A stretch of 64,000 nucleotides of DNA from Anaerococcus sp. Marseille-Q5996 (lineage in GTDB: Bacteria; Bacillota; Clostridia; Tissierellales; Peptoniphilaceae): assembly GCF_946893725.1 (NCBI RefSeq), contig NZ_CAMPPE010000003.1, forward strand, positions 1 through 64,000, in the 5' to 3' direction. A program made the position numbers and the translations under genes. The stretch's first letter is position 1, and each line of letters begins with the position of its first letter. Positions 42,768-52,962 of the stretch are shown here, in pieces. The notes beneath the pieces are model-generated. The model did no database searches and was not told the origin of the DNA. It saw only the letters and a list, made by a program, of their open reading frames with translations.

Positions 42768-45065
42768 ATGGCTGATAAAATAAGAGTTTACGAACTAGCA
42801 AAAGAACAAGGAATGCCAGCAAAAGAAATGGTTGAACTTTTGAATAATGAATTTGGTTTAGGAATTAAATCCCACATGTCAAATGTAAGTGGTGATGATC
42901 TTGAGCTTATTAAAGAATATTTCAAAGAAGATTCTAACCAAGAAAAAACAAAAGACTCAAAAGAAAAACCAAAAGAAGATAGAAAAAAAGATAGAGAAAC
43001 TAAAAACAACAAAAAATCAAATAAGATTACAGCTAAAAAATCAAATATGAAAAATATTAATACTAGTAATAACGACCAGTACGATGAAATGGATGAATAC
43101 GATGATGATGAAAGCATGCACGGATCAAAACAAAAAATCGGAAAGTCAAATAAATCTAAAAATCAAAATAAATCAAAATCTAAGAAAAACTTTGACAATG
43201 ATGATAACGACGATTTTGAATTAAATAAACCAAATAAAAATCGTAAGAAAAAAAATAGAAAATCAAAATCAAACAAAGCAGGTAACCAACAAGCTAAAGA
43301 AAATGAAACTAGTGGAAAAATAGAAATCCCAGAGGTTATCAATGTTGGAACTTTTGCAGAAAAAATTGGTGAAAATTCAAATGCAGTTATAGGAAAGTTA
43401 ATTCAACTTGGAGTAATGGCAGGTCTTAATGATCCAATCGAATTTGAACAAGCAGAATTAATAGCAATGGATTTTGGAAAAGAAATCACCCTAGAACAAG
43501 AATATTCTGCAATCGAAGAGCAAGCCATTGACCTAGATTATGAAGATAATGAAGAAGATTTAATTACACGTGCACCAGTAGTGTCTGTTATGGGACACGT
43601 AGACCACGGTAAGACTTCTATACTTGATGCGATTAAAAACACTCGTGTAACAAGTGGGGAAGCTGGTGGTATTACCCAACATATCGGTGCTTATTCTGTA
43701 GATTTAGATGGTAGACCTATCACATTCCTAGATACTCCAGGCCACGAAGCCTTCACAGAAATGAGAATGAGAGGTGCTCAATCGACAGATATTGCAATTC
43801 TTGTAGTTGCTGCTGATGATGGAGTTATGCCTCAAACTGTAGAAGCTATTAACCACGCAAGAGCAGCTGAAATTCCAATAGTTGTTGCAGTAAACAAAGT
43901 AGATAAAGAACAATCTGATCCAAATAGAGTAAAACAAGAGCTTATGGAACATGGATTAGTATCAGAAGATTGGGGTGGAGATACCATCACAGTTGATGTT
44001 TCTGCAAAAACTGGCCAAGGAATCGAAGATTTACTAGAAATGGTCCTACTTGTAGCAGAAATGAGAGAACTAAAAGCAAATCCAAATAGGGATGCTGTTG
44101 GTTTAATTATCGAAGCCCAACTTGATAAGGCACGTGGACCAGTTGCAACAGTTCTAGTACAAAAAGGTACCCTTCACGAAAGTGACTATGTACTTACAGG
44201 ATCTGCGTCAGGTAGGATTCGTGCTATGTTTGACTCAAAAGGAAATTCCATCAAAGAAGCAGGTCCATCTGTTCCAGTACAAATCTTAGGTTTATCAGAT
44301 GTAGCAGAAGCTGGAGATAAATTATTTGCCGTAGAAGATGAAAAAACTGCTAGAGCCTATGCAGAGCGTGCAGAAGAACAAAAAAGAGAAGAACGTCTTA
44401 TGGCAAAAGGTGCAAGCCTTGAAGATATATCAGGCGATGCAGCTGAAGGTGAGTTAAAAGACCTAAATATCATCGTAAAAACAGACGTAAAAGGTACTGT
44501 AGATGCCATGAGCCAATCACTTCTAAAACTTTCAAATGAAGAAGTAAAAGTTTCAGTGGTAGCTGGAGCTGTTGGTGGTATTACAGAATCAGATGTACTT
44601 TTAGCCCAAGCTTCAAATGCTATCATTATCGGATTTAACGTTCGTCCAACCCAAGGGGCAATGGAGAGAGCAAAAGATAATGGAATCGAAATTAGAACTT
44701 ATAGTGTAATCTATGAAGCAATAGAAGATGTAGAAAAAGCTATAAAAGGTATGCTTGATCCAGAATTTGTTGAAGAAGTTCTAGGTCGTGCAGAAGTTCG
44801 TGATACATTTAAAGTACCAAGTGTAGGAACTATAGCTGGTGTTATGGTAACAAGCGGTTCAGTACCAAGACGAGCAAAAATTAGACTTCTTCGTGACAAT
44901 GTAGTTATATTTGATGGAGATATTTCTTCAATGAAGAGATTTAAAGATGATGCCAAAGAGCTAGCAAATGGTTATGAAGGTGGTATCGGCTTAAACAGAT
45001 TTAATGACATCAAAGTAGGCGATGTTATGGAAGCATACGAAGTAGTCGAAAAAGAAAGAGAATAA
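42768..45065 (+). CDS. infB: Translation initiation factor IF-2
   Basis: A 765-residue GTPase that delivers initiator tRNA to the 30S subunit. The N-terminal IF2_N motif (IRVYELAKEQGMPAKEMVEL) is followed by a long Lys/Asn/Asp-rich disordered linker (about 60-185). A second IF2_N domain precedes the G domain with GHVDHGKTS (about 274), DTPGHEAF and NKVDK. Domains II to IV follow in normal order. Confidence 0.97.
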   Translation: MADKIRVYELAKEQGMPAKEMVELLNNEFGLGIKSHMSNVSGDDLELIKEYFKEDSNQEKTKDSKEKPKEDRKKDRETKNNKKSNKITAKKSNMKNINTSNNDQYDEMDEYDDDESMHGSKQKIGKSNKSKNQNKSKSKKNFDNDDNDDFELNKPNKNRKKKNRKSKSNKAGNQQAKENETSGKIEIPEVINVGTFAEKIGENSNAVIGKLIQLGVMAGLNDPIEFEQAELIAMDFGKEITLEQEYSAIEEQAIDLDYEDNEEDLITRAPVVSVMGHVDHGKTSILDAIKNTRVTSGEAGGITQHIGAYSVDLDGRPITFLDTPGHEAFTEMRMRGAQSTDIAILVVAADDGVMPQTVEAINHARAAEIPIVVAVNKVDKEQSDPNRVKQELMEHGLVSEDWGGDTITVDVSAKTGQGIEDLLEMVLLVAEMRELKANPNRDAVGLIIEAQLDKARGPVATVLVQKGTLHESDYVLTGSASGRIRAMFDSKGNSIKEAGPSVPVQILGLSDVAEAGDKLFAVEDEKTARAYAERAEEQKREERLMAKGASLEDISGDAAEGELKDLNIIVKTDVKGTVDAMSQSLLKLSNEEVKVSVVAGAVGGITESDVLLAQASNAIIIGFNVRPTQGAMERAKDNGIEIRTYSVIYEAIEDVEKAIKGMLDPEFVEEVLGRAEVRDTFKVPSVGTIAGVMVTSGSVPRRAKIRLLRDNVVIFDGDISSMKRFKDDAKELANGYEGGIGLNRFNDIKVGDVMEAYEVVEKERE

Positions 45066-45067
45066 GA

Positions 45068-45451
45068 ATGAAGAAAATAAGAACTGAAAGAATTGGAGCA
45101 GAAATCCAAAAAGAATTATCAAAAATAATTAGAGATGATTTAAATGATCCAAGACTATCAGATACAGCAAGAGTTTCAGTAATAGAAGTAAAGGTCACAA
45201 ATGACCTTTCTTTTGCTGATTGCTACATCTCTGTCCTAGGAGATACTAGCAAAAAAGATGATGTCCTAGATGCTCTAAATCAAGCAAAAGGATATATCAA
45301 AGTGCTAATTGGTGATAGAATGAGACTTCGTTCCATGCCAGAGTTTAGATTCAAACTTGACGAATCAATTGAATATGGCGCGTATATGGAAAAATTAATA
45401 AAAGAAACCATTGCAAAAGATGAGAGGGCTCACCAAGAAAATGATAATTAG
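45068..45451 (+). CDS. rbfA: Ribosome-binding factor A
   Basis: A 127-residue KH-fold protein of 30S maturation: RTERIGAEIQKELSKII, then VSVIEVKVTNDLSFADCYIS and LRSMPEFRFKLDESIEYG. It starts two bases after infB and overlaps the next gene. Confidence 0.95.
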   Translation: MKKIRTERIGAEIQKELSKIIRDDLNDPRLSDTARVSVIEVKVTNDLSFADCYISVLGDTSKKDDVLDALNQAKGYIKVLIGDRMRLRSMPEFRFKLDESIEYGAYMEKLIKETIAKDERAHQENDN

Positions 45452-46397
45452 TAATGAAAATATCGAAAAACTTAAAAATCTAATAGATGAGGCAAATACA
45501 ATTGGGGTTGTTTCTCACGTAAATCCAGATGGGGACAACCTAGGATCATCATTAGGATTTGCAAGAGCACTTAGAAATTATGGCAAAGACACTGAAGTGG
45601 TGGGTCATGATACTATTGATAATTATCTAAAATTTTTACCTGACTTAGAATTTTATGAAAATAATTATAAAGATTCATATGATTTGCTTTTAATCCTAGA
45701 TGCATCAGAGATTGACCGTATAGGAGATGCTCAAAGTGTAGCAGTAAATTCAAAAAAAACTGCGGTAATTGACCACCACCTAGGAGGTAAAATCACATCA
45801 GATTTAAATATTATCCATCCAGAAGCACCAGCAACTTGCCAACTAATATACGAAATAATTCAAAGAATTGGCATGCCATTAGATGAAAAAACTGCCAACC
45901 TATTATTTACAGGCATAGTAACAGATACAGGTAGATTTATGTATTACGATACAAATCGTGCAACCTTTGAAATTGCGGGTAAATTGTTAGACGCTGGAGC
46001 AGATAAAGAAAATATTTACTCAGCCCTCTACCAAAATAAACCTATAGATGTTTTAAAATTTGAAACAGACCTTATTGCCAATGCAGAATTTATGGGAGAT
46101 AGGGTTTTTGCCCTTGCATCAATTGATAAGGTAGATGAATATGGTGTGCAAATGGGTGATAGTGAACACATTGTAAATATCTTAAGAGATTTAGAGGGTA
46201 TAAGCATTTCTATGCTTGTGAAAGAATATGGCAATGGAGAATATAAGGTGTCTATGAGATCAAAAGGCATTGATATTTCTAAAACTGCCAGAGAAAATGG
46301 CGGTGGTGGCCATGCAAATGCCAGTGGATTTTCGATATTTGATGACAGTCTTGAGTCAGCAGCAGCTAAGGCTCGTGTAATTTTACAAAATATATAG
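45441..46397 (+). CDS. nrnA: DHH phosphoesterase, NrnA-like
   Basis: A 318-residue DHH/DHHA1 enzyme that degrades very short oligoribonucleotides and pAp. SHVNPDGDNLGSSLG, LLILDASEIDRIGD, IDHHLG and TDTGRFMYYD carry the metal ligands; GGGGHANASGF is the DHHA1 motif. The start at 45441 fits the family N-terminus; two earlier in-frame codons have no better ribosome-binding site. Position between rbfA and truB is typical of clostridia. Confidence 0.92.
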   Translation: MIISNENIEKLKNLIDEANTIGVVSHVNPDGDNLGSSLGFARALRNYGKDTEVVGHDTIDNYLKFLPDLEFYENNYKDSYDLLLILDASEIDRIGDAQSVAVNSKKTAVIDHHLGGKITSDLNIIHPEAPATCQLIYEIIQRIGMPLDEKTANLLFTGIVTDTGRFMYYDTNRATFEIAGKLLDAGADKENIYSALYQNKPIDVLKFETDLIANAEFMGDRVFALASIDKVDEYGVQMGDSEHIVNILRDLEGISISMLVKEYGNGEYKVSMRSKGIDISKTARENGGGGHANASGFSIFDDSLESAAAKARVILQNI

Positions 46398-47282
46398 ATG
46401 ATAAGTGGAATTTTAAATGTAAATAAAGAAGTGGGCATTTCTTCTAATAAATGCGTAAGTCTTGTAAAAAAAGCACTTGATACAAAAAAAGTGGGTCATA
46501 CTGGCACCTTAGATCTTGAAGCTAGTGGAGTTTTGCCAATTGTAATTGGAAAAGCTACTAGAGTTTCAGATTTTTTGATGGATGAGAAAAAAGAATACAT
46601 CACAGAAGCAATCTTTGGAAAAAGAACTGATACTCTTGATTATGATGGGGAAGTTGTGGATATGTCTGATAAAGTCTTTTCTAGAGAAGAATTAGAAAAA
46701 GAAATGGAAAATTTTACCGGCAAAATAACACAAATCCCACCCATGTACTCAGCCCTAAAGGTAAATGGTCAAAAACTCTATGATCTTGCAAGAAAGGGAA
46801 TCGAGGTTGAGAGAAAAAAACGAGAAATTATAATTTTTTCTTTTGAAATATTGGATTTTGATTTTCCGAAAGCAAGATTTAAGATTACATGTTCAAAAGG
46901 AACTTATATCAGAACCCTAATCGATGATTTGGGTGAGAAATTAGGAAGCTTTGCCTATGTAAATAGTCTGACTCGTTCTAAAGTTGGTGATTTTTATATA
47001 GAAGATGCGATCAATTCTCAAAATTTACTTGAAATGAGCAAGGATGAAATTTTAAATAAGATAATGCCAGTTGACTACGCACTAAAAGCTTATCCTGAAA
47101 TTGTGCTTGATAAAACATATTTAAAACAAGCAACAAATGGTATGACCATGCATATTGATGAGTGCCATTATGATGGATTGATTAGAGTTTATGTAGAAGA
47201 TGATTTTATAGGACTAGGAAAGACTCACAAAAATAACGACAAATATTTTCTAAAAATGGAGAAAGTATTTTATGAAAAATAA
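46398..47282 (+). CDS. truB: tRNA pseudouridine-55 synthase
   Basis: A 294-residue enzyme that forms the T-loop pseudouridine. GILNVNKEVGISSNKCV is a slightly altered form of the usual GxxxxxKPxGxTS start. VGHTGTLDLEASGVLPI holds catalytic Asp39, and the C-terminal PUA-like region follows. The ATG immediately follows the stop of nrnA. It overlaps ribF by 11 bases. Confidence 0.95.
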   Translation: MISGILNVNKEVGISSNKCVSLVKKALDTKKVGHTGTLDLEASGVLPIVIGKATRVSDFLMDEKKEYITEAIFGKRTDTLDYDGEVVDMSDKVFSREELEKEMENFTGKITQIPPMYSALKVNGQKLYDLARKGIEVERKKREIIIFSFEILDFDFPKARFKITCSKGTYIRTLIDDLGEKLGSFAYVNSLTRSKVGDFYIEDAINSQNLLEMSKDEILNKIMPVDYALKAYPEIVLDKTYLKQATNGMTMHIDECHYDGLIRVYVEDDFIGLGKTHKNNDKYFLKMEKVFYEK

Positions 47283-48210
47283 TATAAAAATATACGACCT
47301 AGACAGAGGCATGACAGACTTTGAGCCAAAGGCTATTGCACTAGGTAATTTTGATGGCATCCATATTGGCCATCAAAAGCTTATAAAAAAAGACTTGGAA
47401 ATTGCTAGGCAACTTAATCTGGTCCCATCAGTTTTACTTTTTAAGGAAAATAGCAAAAAAACTTTAATAGATGAAAAAGATTATTTAACAAGTCTAAATG
47501 ATAAAATCGAAATTTTTTCAAATATGGGCATGGATACATTTTGTATCCTAGAATTTAACGAAGACTTTAGGTCTTTAAGCCCTAGGGAATTTATTTCAGA
47601 AATTTTGTACAAAAAACTTAATACCAAATATATTGTAATTGGTGAAGACTACCGTTTCGGTAAAAATGCTGAAGGTGACATAAAAACTCTTGCTCGCTTT
47701 CAAGATGAATTTGGATTTGAAACTACCATAGTTGATTTTGAAGTTGATGATGGAGTAAAAATATCATCAGGTTCAATAAAAGAACTTATCAAAAATGGTA
47801 ATATTGCAAAAGCAAACAAATATTTGGGCAGGAACTACAAAATAATAGGTCATGTGGTTGATGGCCACAAAAGAGGTCGCACACTGAATTTCCCAACTGC
47901 TAACTTAGAAATGAATTTTTCTTATACTGTTCCAAAAGATGGAGTATATTTAACAAGGGTCAATGTACGGGGAAAAAATCATTTTGCCCTTACTAATATT
48001 GGTTCAAATCCTACTTTTGAGAATGACTTTAGAAAAATAGAAACATATATCCTAGATTTTAGCGAGGATATATATGGAGAAAATATAACAATTGAGTTTT
48101 TAGAATTTTTCCGTGGTGATTTGAAATTTGAATCAGTAGATGATTTGATAAATCAAATGGAAATTGATAAAAAAAGAGCAATTGATACTATAAATAATAA
48201 GTATTTGTAA
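47272..48210 (+). CDS. ribF: Bifunctional riboflavin kinase/FAD synthetase
   Basis: A 312-residue enzyme making FMN and FAD. The adenylyltransferase domain has LGNFDGIHIGHQKLI and VIGEDYRFGKNAEGD; the kinase domain has HKRGRTLNFPTANLE and LTNIGSNPTF. GGAG precedes the start. A terminator overlaps its stop codon. Confidence 0.96.
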   Translation: MKNNIKIYDLDRGMTDFEPKAIALGNFDGIHIGHQKLIKKDLEIARQLNLVPSVLLFKENSKKTLIDEKDYLTSLNDKIEIFSNMGMDTFCILEFNEDFRSLSPREFISEILYKKLNTKYIVIGEDYRFGKNAEGDIKTLARFQDEFGFETTIVDFEVDDGVKISSGSIKELIKNGNIAKANKYLGRNYKIIGHVVDGHKRGRTLNFPTANLEMNFSYTVPKDGVYLTRVNVRGKNHFALTNIGSNPTFENDFRKIETYILDFSEDIYGENITIEFLEFFRGDLKFESVDDLINQMEIDKKRAIDTINNKYL

Positions 48211-48230
48211 TCTTTACAAATACTTTTTTT
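48199..48230 (+). terminator. Terminator overlapping the ribF stop
   Basis: AAGTATTTGTAA and its complement TTACAAATACTT around a two- to three-base loop, then T7. The 3' arm also contains the -35 box of the rpsO promoter. Confidence 0.85.
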
Positions 48231-48241
48231 GTTGGTATAAT
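48213..48241 (+). promoter_or_regulatory. rpsO promoter embedded in the ribF terminator
   Basis: TTTACA (48213-48218), 17 bp, TATAAT (48236-48241), preceded by TGG, which makes it an extended -10 as well. Confidence 0.75.
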
Positions 48242-48321
48242 TACTTAGGTACCTTGGCTTTGTAAACGCAACCTCGACTTTTACACGGTCAAAGGCAAAT
48301 ACAACATATAGGAGGAAAAAT
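48242..48321 (+). promoter_or_regulatory. rpsO 5' leader
   Basis: About 75 nt between the promoter and GGAGG. GGCTTTG and CAAAGGC can pair imperfectly around a CTCGAC ... GGTC segment. S15 mRNAs in many bacteria fold a leader bound by S15 itself; this one may do so, but I cannot assign it to a described class. Confidence 0.4.
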
Positions 48322-48588
48322 ATGTTATCACAAGACAAAAAGACAGAACTTATCAAAGAATACCAATTAGAAGAAGGAGACACAGGTTCTCCAGAAGTAC
48401 AAATAGCTATTTTAAGCTACAGAATTAAAGATTTAACTGAACATTTAAAAGCTAATCCAAAAGACCACTCATCAAGAAGAGGACTTTTTAAAATGATTAG
48501 ACGTAGAAAAGGGTTATTAAACTACTTAAAAGATAATGATATCGAAAGATATAGAGCTATTATCGAAAAAGTAGGCATAAGAGGTTAG
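48322..48588 (+). CDS. rpsO: 30S ribosomal protein S15
   Basis: An 88-residue protein that binds 16S rRNA early in assembly. [29 protein letters not shown] and [11 protein letters not shown] are conserved. GGAGG lies before the start. It is transcribed from its own promoter and possibly from the upstream operon. Confidence 0.98.
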   Translation: MLSQDKKTELIKEYQLEEGDTGSPEVQIAILSYRIKDLTEHLKANPKDHSSRRGLFKMIRRRKGLLNYLKDNDIERYRAIIEKVGIRG

Positions 48589-48593
48589 TAGAT

Positions 48594-48622
48594 TGGCGGG
48601 GTATATCCCGCCTTATTTTTTA
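48594..48622 (+). terminator. Hairpin between rpsO and pnp
   Basis: GGCGGG, GTATAT loop, CCCGCC, then TTATTTTTT. It may partly terminate rpsO transcripts or be a processing site in front of pnp. Confidence 0.7.
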
Positions 48623-48631
48623 GGAGAAAAG

Positions 48632-50794
48632 ATGGAGAAAAATTATATTTATACATCAAGCCATGGATATGAACTTGATGTAACAATAGGAAAATTTGCA
48701 GAACAGGCTAATGGCGAATGTTACATAAAATGTGGGGATACTTCTCTTTTAGTAACAGCAGTAGCTAGTGAAAAACCAAGAGAAGGGATAGACTTTTTTC
48801 CACTAATTTGTGATTTTCAAGAAAAGCTATACGCAGTTGGTAAAATCCCAGGTGGTTTTTTAAAAAGAGAAGGTAAAGCATCTGATGAAGCAACCCTAAT
48901 TTCCCGCCAAATGGATAGACCTTTGCGTCCACTTTTCCCAGAAAATTATTATAATGACGTACAAATAATTGCAACAGTTTTATCTATGGATGAGGACAAT
49001 TTGCCAGATTGCCTATCCACAATTGGTGCAAGTATTGCTCTTGGAATATCAGATATACCATTTAATGGACCAGTAGGTGCTGTTTCTGTTGGTTTTGTTG
49101 ATGGAGAATTTGTAGTATTCCCAAATGAAGACCAAAGAAAAAAATCTCAGCTTGACCTAACAGTTGCAGGTAGCAAAGATGCTATAAACATGGTTGAAGC
49201 TGGAGCAAATGAGCTAACAGAAGCACAAATGCTTGAAGCAATGTTAATTGCCCATGAAGAAATCGGACATATTTCAGACTTTATCCAAGGAATTATTGAT
49301 GAAATTGGTAAAGAAAAAAATATGGTAGAAGTTATCGTGCCATCAGAGCTTGAAGAAAAAATTACAGCAGAATATGCTGAAGCTATTAAAGGCTCTATCA
49401 GAACAACTGATAAAATGGAACGTGGCGAAGCTATGTTTAATATAGAAGAATCTGCAAAAGAAAGATTTTTGCCAGAATACCCAGAAAGTGAAGATGAAAT
49501 CCACAGAGTAATTGATAATATCATGAAACTTGAAGTTCGCCGTATGATTTCAATCGATAAAATCAGACCAGATGGACGTGATTTAAAAGAAATCAGACCA
49601 CTTTCAGCAGAAGCAGGGCTATTGCCTAGAGTACATGGATCAGGTTTATTTAAACGTGGACAAACTCAAGTTTTATCAGTAACCACACTTGGTTCACCAG
49701 CTGACGTTCAAATAATTGATGGACTTAACCGTGAAGAAATTCAAAAAAGATATATGCACCAATACAATTTCCCACCATTCAGTGTTGGAGATGTAAAACC
49801 ACTTCGTGCACCAGGACGTCGTGAAGTTGGTCACGGACACTTGGCAGAAAGAGCTCTTGTACCAGTTTTACCAGATGAAAGTGACTTCCCATACACAATT
49901 AGAGTTGTATCTGAGGTTTTAAGTTCAAATGGTTCAAGTTCCCAAGCATCAATCTGTGGGTCTACACTGTCACTAATGGATGCAGGTGTACCAATTAAAA
50001 AACCAGTTGCAGGTATTGCAATGGGACTAATAAAAGAAGATGAATCTATTTCAATTCTTACAGACATCCAAGGTCTTGAAGACCACCTAGGAGATATGGA
50101 CTTTAAAGTTGCAGGAACTCGTGATGGAATTACTGCCCTACAAATGGATATGAAAATTGCAGGGATAACTCGTGAAGTCTTAGAAGAATCGCTTGATAAT
50201 GCAAAAGAAGCTAGAATGCAAATTCTAGATTTAATAGAAGCTACAATCGATAAACCAAGAGAAGATATATCTGACTATGCCCCAAGATTATTTACAATTG
50301 ACATTGATCCAGAAAAAGTACGTGATGTTATAGGATCAGGCGGTAAAACAATTAATAAAATTATCGATGAGACTGGTGTAACAATCGAGACAGAAGATGA
50401 TGGACACATAACAGTAGCATCAACAGATGGAGCAAGTGGTAAAAAAGCAATCGAAATGATTCGTGCCATTGTAACTGATCCACAAGTAGGAGATGTTTAT
50501 ACAGGAAAGGTTACTAGAATTATGAACTTCGGTGCCTTTATCGAAATTGCCATTGGAAAAGAAGGACTTCTTCACATTTCTCAAATCGACCATGCTAGAA
50601 CTGATAAAGTAGAAGATGTACTTGCTGTTGGAGATGAAGTTACTGTAAAAGTAACAGAAATTGACAAGCAAGGGAGAATCAACCTTTCAAGAAAAGCTCT
50701 TATAGAAAAACCAGAAAGAGAAGAAAAAGAAGATTACAAAAACAATCCAAATGCACAAGCATGGCCAGCTGATGAAGATCCAAGAAATAAATAA
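48632..50794 (+). CDS. pnp: Polyribonucleotide nucleotidyltransferase
   Basis: A 720-residue 3'-5' phosphorolytic RNase. Two RNase PH domains are present (first with GGFLKREGKASDEATLISRQ; second with GSGLFKRGQTQVLS). A KH domain (GSGGKTINKIIDETG) and an S1 domain (GDVYTGKVTRIMNFGAFIEI) complete it. The start at 48632 has TAGGAG; an earlier in-frame codon lies in the upstream hairpin. Confidence 0.97.
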   Translation: MEKNYIYTSSHGYELDVTIGKFAEQANGECYIKCGDTSLLVTAVASEKPREGIDFFPLICDFQEKLYAVGKIPGGFLKREGKASDEATLISRQMDRPLRPLFPENYYNDVQIIATVLSMDEDNLPDCLSTIGASIALGISDIPFNGPVGAVSVGFVDGEFVVFPNEDQRKKSQLDLTVAGSKDAINMVEAGANELTEAQMLEAMLIAHEEIGHISDFIQGIIDEIGKEKNMVEVIVPSELEEKITAEYAEAIKGSIRTTDKMERGEAMFNIEESAKERFLPEYPESEDEIHRVIDNIMKLEVRRMISIDKIRPDGRDLKEIRPLSAEAGLLPRVHGSGLFKRGQTQVLSVTTLGSPADVQIIDGLNREEIQKRYMHQYNFPPFSVGDVKPLRAPGRREVGHGHLAERALVPVLPDESDFPYTIRVVSEVLSSNGSSSQASICGSTLSLMDAGVPIKKPVAGIAMGLIKEDESISILTDIQGLEDHLGDMDFKVAGTRDGITALQMDMKIAGITREVLEESLDNAKEARMQILDLIEATIDKPREDISDYAPRLFTIDIDPEKVRDVIGSGGKTINKIIDETGVTIETEDDGHITVASTDGASGKKAIEMIRAIVTDPQVGDVYTGKVTRIMNFGAFIEIAIGKEGLLHISQIDHARTDKVEDVLAVGDEVTVKVTEIDKQGRINLSRKALIEKPEREEKEDYKNNPNAQAWPADEDPRNK

Positions 50795-50802
50795 TTAAAA
50801 TA

Positions 50803-50843
50803 CAAATCGGTTATTAAGAAAAATCTTAATGCCGATTTTTTTG
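50803..50843 (+). terminator. Terminator after pnp
   Basis: A long stem: AAATCGG with CCGATTT outside, and ATTAAGA with TCTTAAT inside, followed by T7. Confidence 0.9.
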
Positions 50844-50924
50844 TACCATCTAAAAAAATGTAAAATATATTTTAAATATTAGATTAATTATTAAATGAGA
50901 ATATAATTTCCCTAGGAGGATCTT

Positions 50925-51863
50925 ATGGAAAATATAATTGAAATAAGAGGATTAGAAAAATCTTACAAAAAAATAAAAGCCATTGATAATTTGGATTTAG
51001 ATGTAAAAAAAGGCAGAATACTAGGACTTTTAGGCCCAAATGGATCTGGAAAATCAACAACTATAAATTGCCTTCTAGCCCTTATAAAAAAAGATAAGGG
51101 TTCAATTAAAATTTATGGCGAAGAAATGACACCGGAATCTTATGATATAAAAGAAAAAATTGGTGCAGTATTTCAAGATGTAGGTGTATATGATGAACTA
51201 AATGTCTATGAAAATATCGATTATTTTTGTGGCCTCTACATAAAAGATAAGGAGCAAAGAAAAAAACTTATCAGAGAAACTATAGACCTAGTAGCTTTAA
51301 ATGATTTTCTAAATTTCAAACCAAAGGAACTATCAGGTGGTTTGTTAAGAAGGCTAAATATAGCATGTGGTATAGCCCACAAACCAGAAATAATAATTTT
51401 TGATGAGCCAACCGTTGCTGTAGATCCTCAATCTAGAAATAATATTTTAGAAGGCATTAAAAAATTAAATGAGAATGGGGCTACCATAATTTATACTTCT
51501 CACTACATGGATGAAGTCGAAGAACTATGTGATGATATAGTTATAATTGACAGGGGAAAAGTCATTGCTAAAGGCAGCTCTGAGAGTCTAAAAAATATTA
51601 TTGATATAAATGAAAAAGTTTCTTTTGTTAGTGAAAATCTAGATGAATCTGTAATAAAGAAAATAAAATCAATTGAAACTCTTGTTAATTTTGAATCTAA
51701 GGACAATTTTTATCATCTAAGTTTTGGCCATGGAAAGGATAATTTAATAAAACTAATTAGTATTTTAAATGATAATTCAGTGGCCTATGACAGTCTTACT
51801 AGCCAGTCTCCCTCACTTAATGATGTATTTTTATCACTAACTGGCAAAGAATTGAGGGACTAG
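50925..51863 (+). CDS. ABC-2 exporter ATP-binding protein
   Basis: A 312-residue ATPase of the DrrA/CcmA type. Walker A GPNGSGKST, Q-loop FQDVGVYDELN, signature LSGGLLRRLNIA, Walker B IIIFDEPTVAVDPQ, and a C-terminal ~90-residue extension typical of drug or lipid exporters. AGGAGG precedes the start. Two permease genes follow without gap. Confidence 0.92.
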   Translation: MENIIEIRGLEKSYKKIKAIDNLDLDVKKGRILGLLGPNGSGKSTTINCLLALIKKDKGSIKIYGEEMTPESYDIKEKIGAVFQDVGVYDELNVYENIDYFCGLYIKDKEQRKKLIRETIDLVALNDFLNFKPKELSGGLLRRLNIACGIAHKPEIIIFDEPTVAVDPQSRNNILEGIKKLNENGATIIYTSHYMDEVEELCDDIVIIDRGKVIAKGSSESLKNIIDINEKVSFVSENLDESVIKKIKSIETLVNFESKDNFYHLSFGHGKDNLIKLISILNDNSVAYDSLTSQSPSLNDVFLSLTGKELRD

Positions 51864-51864
51864 T

Positions 51865-52962
51865 ATGTTTTTTCATGAATTTAAAAAGACATTTAAAGTC
51901 TTTGTTAGACAAAAATCTTTATTATTTTGGGCCTTAATATTTCCCTTAGTGCTTGGGGTGTTTTTTAAACTAGCACTTGGAAATATTGTAAATTCTGATG
52001 AATTTGAACCTATAAAAGTTGCAGTTAATGAAAGATTACTAGATGATCAAAATTTTAAGAACTTCACTGATAATATTATAGAAGAAGAAATATTAGATAT
52101 TTCTCCAGTCGATGATGATAAGGATTTAGACAAGGAAGAAATCAAGGCCTATATTGATAAAAAAGATAAAATTATTGTTAAGAAAAATGGGGTTTTTGAA
52201 AGCATCTTGGTAAGTCTATTAAAATATTATAATATGAGGGAATCAATGATAAAAACAATCCTTGAAAAAAATCCAAATCCTGATTTCGATACTATTTTAG
52301 AGGAAAAGTCCCACTTAAATATTAAGGGTCCTAGAAAAAAAATAGATCCAGTAATGACATTTTTCTTTGCTTTGATTGGTTATCAATTAATATATGGCTA
52401 TTCTTGGGGGCTTGAAATAATCCACCAATATGAAGCAAATTTATCTACTGTTGCAAAAAGAAATGCAATATCTCCAGTAAATAAAAAAGTAAGTTTGCTT
52501 GCTTCTATGTGTGTTGGATTTATTTTAAATTTTCTAATATCAATAGTAACTATGATTATTTTTAATAAAATATTAGGGGTTGATTTTTCTGAAAATCTTG
52601 CAGAACTACTGTTGATTACTGGTATAGGTGCCCTTTGTGGAGTATCTTTGGGTATGCTAATTGGTTCTAGCAATAAAGCTAATATTGAAATCAAATCAGC
52701 AATTGGTTTGGCTTTGTCATTATTAATGTCTTTTTTAGCTGGAATGATGGTTTCAAGTGTCAAAGTAATGATTGCTGATAATGCTCCAATTATCAACAAA
52801 TTAAATCCGGTTGCTCTTATAAGTGATGGGATATATTCTTTGTACTATTACGATACCTTTGATAGATTTTACAATAATATAGCTTGGCTTTTGGCAGTAA
52901 CATTATTTTTTATAGTCCTAACATATATATTTACTAGGGGTAAGCAATATGATAGTATTTAA
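51865..52962 (+). CDS. ABC-2 permease, first subunit
   Basis: A 365-residue protein: one N-terminal membrane segment (about 20-38), a ~140-residue external domain, and five or six C-terminal segments, the ABC2_membrane_3 (YhgE/DrrB-like) plan. It begins one base after the ATPase stop and overlaps the next permease by 14 bases. Substrate unknown. Confidence 0.88.
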   Translation: MFFHEFKKTFKVFVRQKSLLFWALIFPLVLGVFFKLALGNIVNSDEFEPIKVAVNERLLDDQNFKNFTDNIIEEEILDISPVDDDKDLDKEEIKAYIDKKDKIIVKKNGVFESILVSLLKYYNMRESMIKTILEKNPNPDFDTILEEKSHLNIKGPRKKIDPVMTFFFALIGYQLIYGYSWGLEIIHQYEANLSTVAKRNAISPVNKKVSLLASMCVGFILNFLISIVTMIIFNKILGVDFSENLAELLLITGIGALCGVSLGMLIGSSNKANIEIKSAIGLALSLLMSFLAGMMVSSVKVMIADNAPIINKLNPVALISDGIYSLYYYDTFDRFYNNIAWLLAVTLFFIVLTYIFTRGKQYDSI

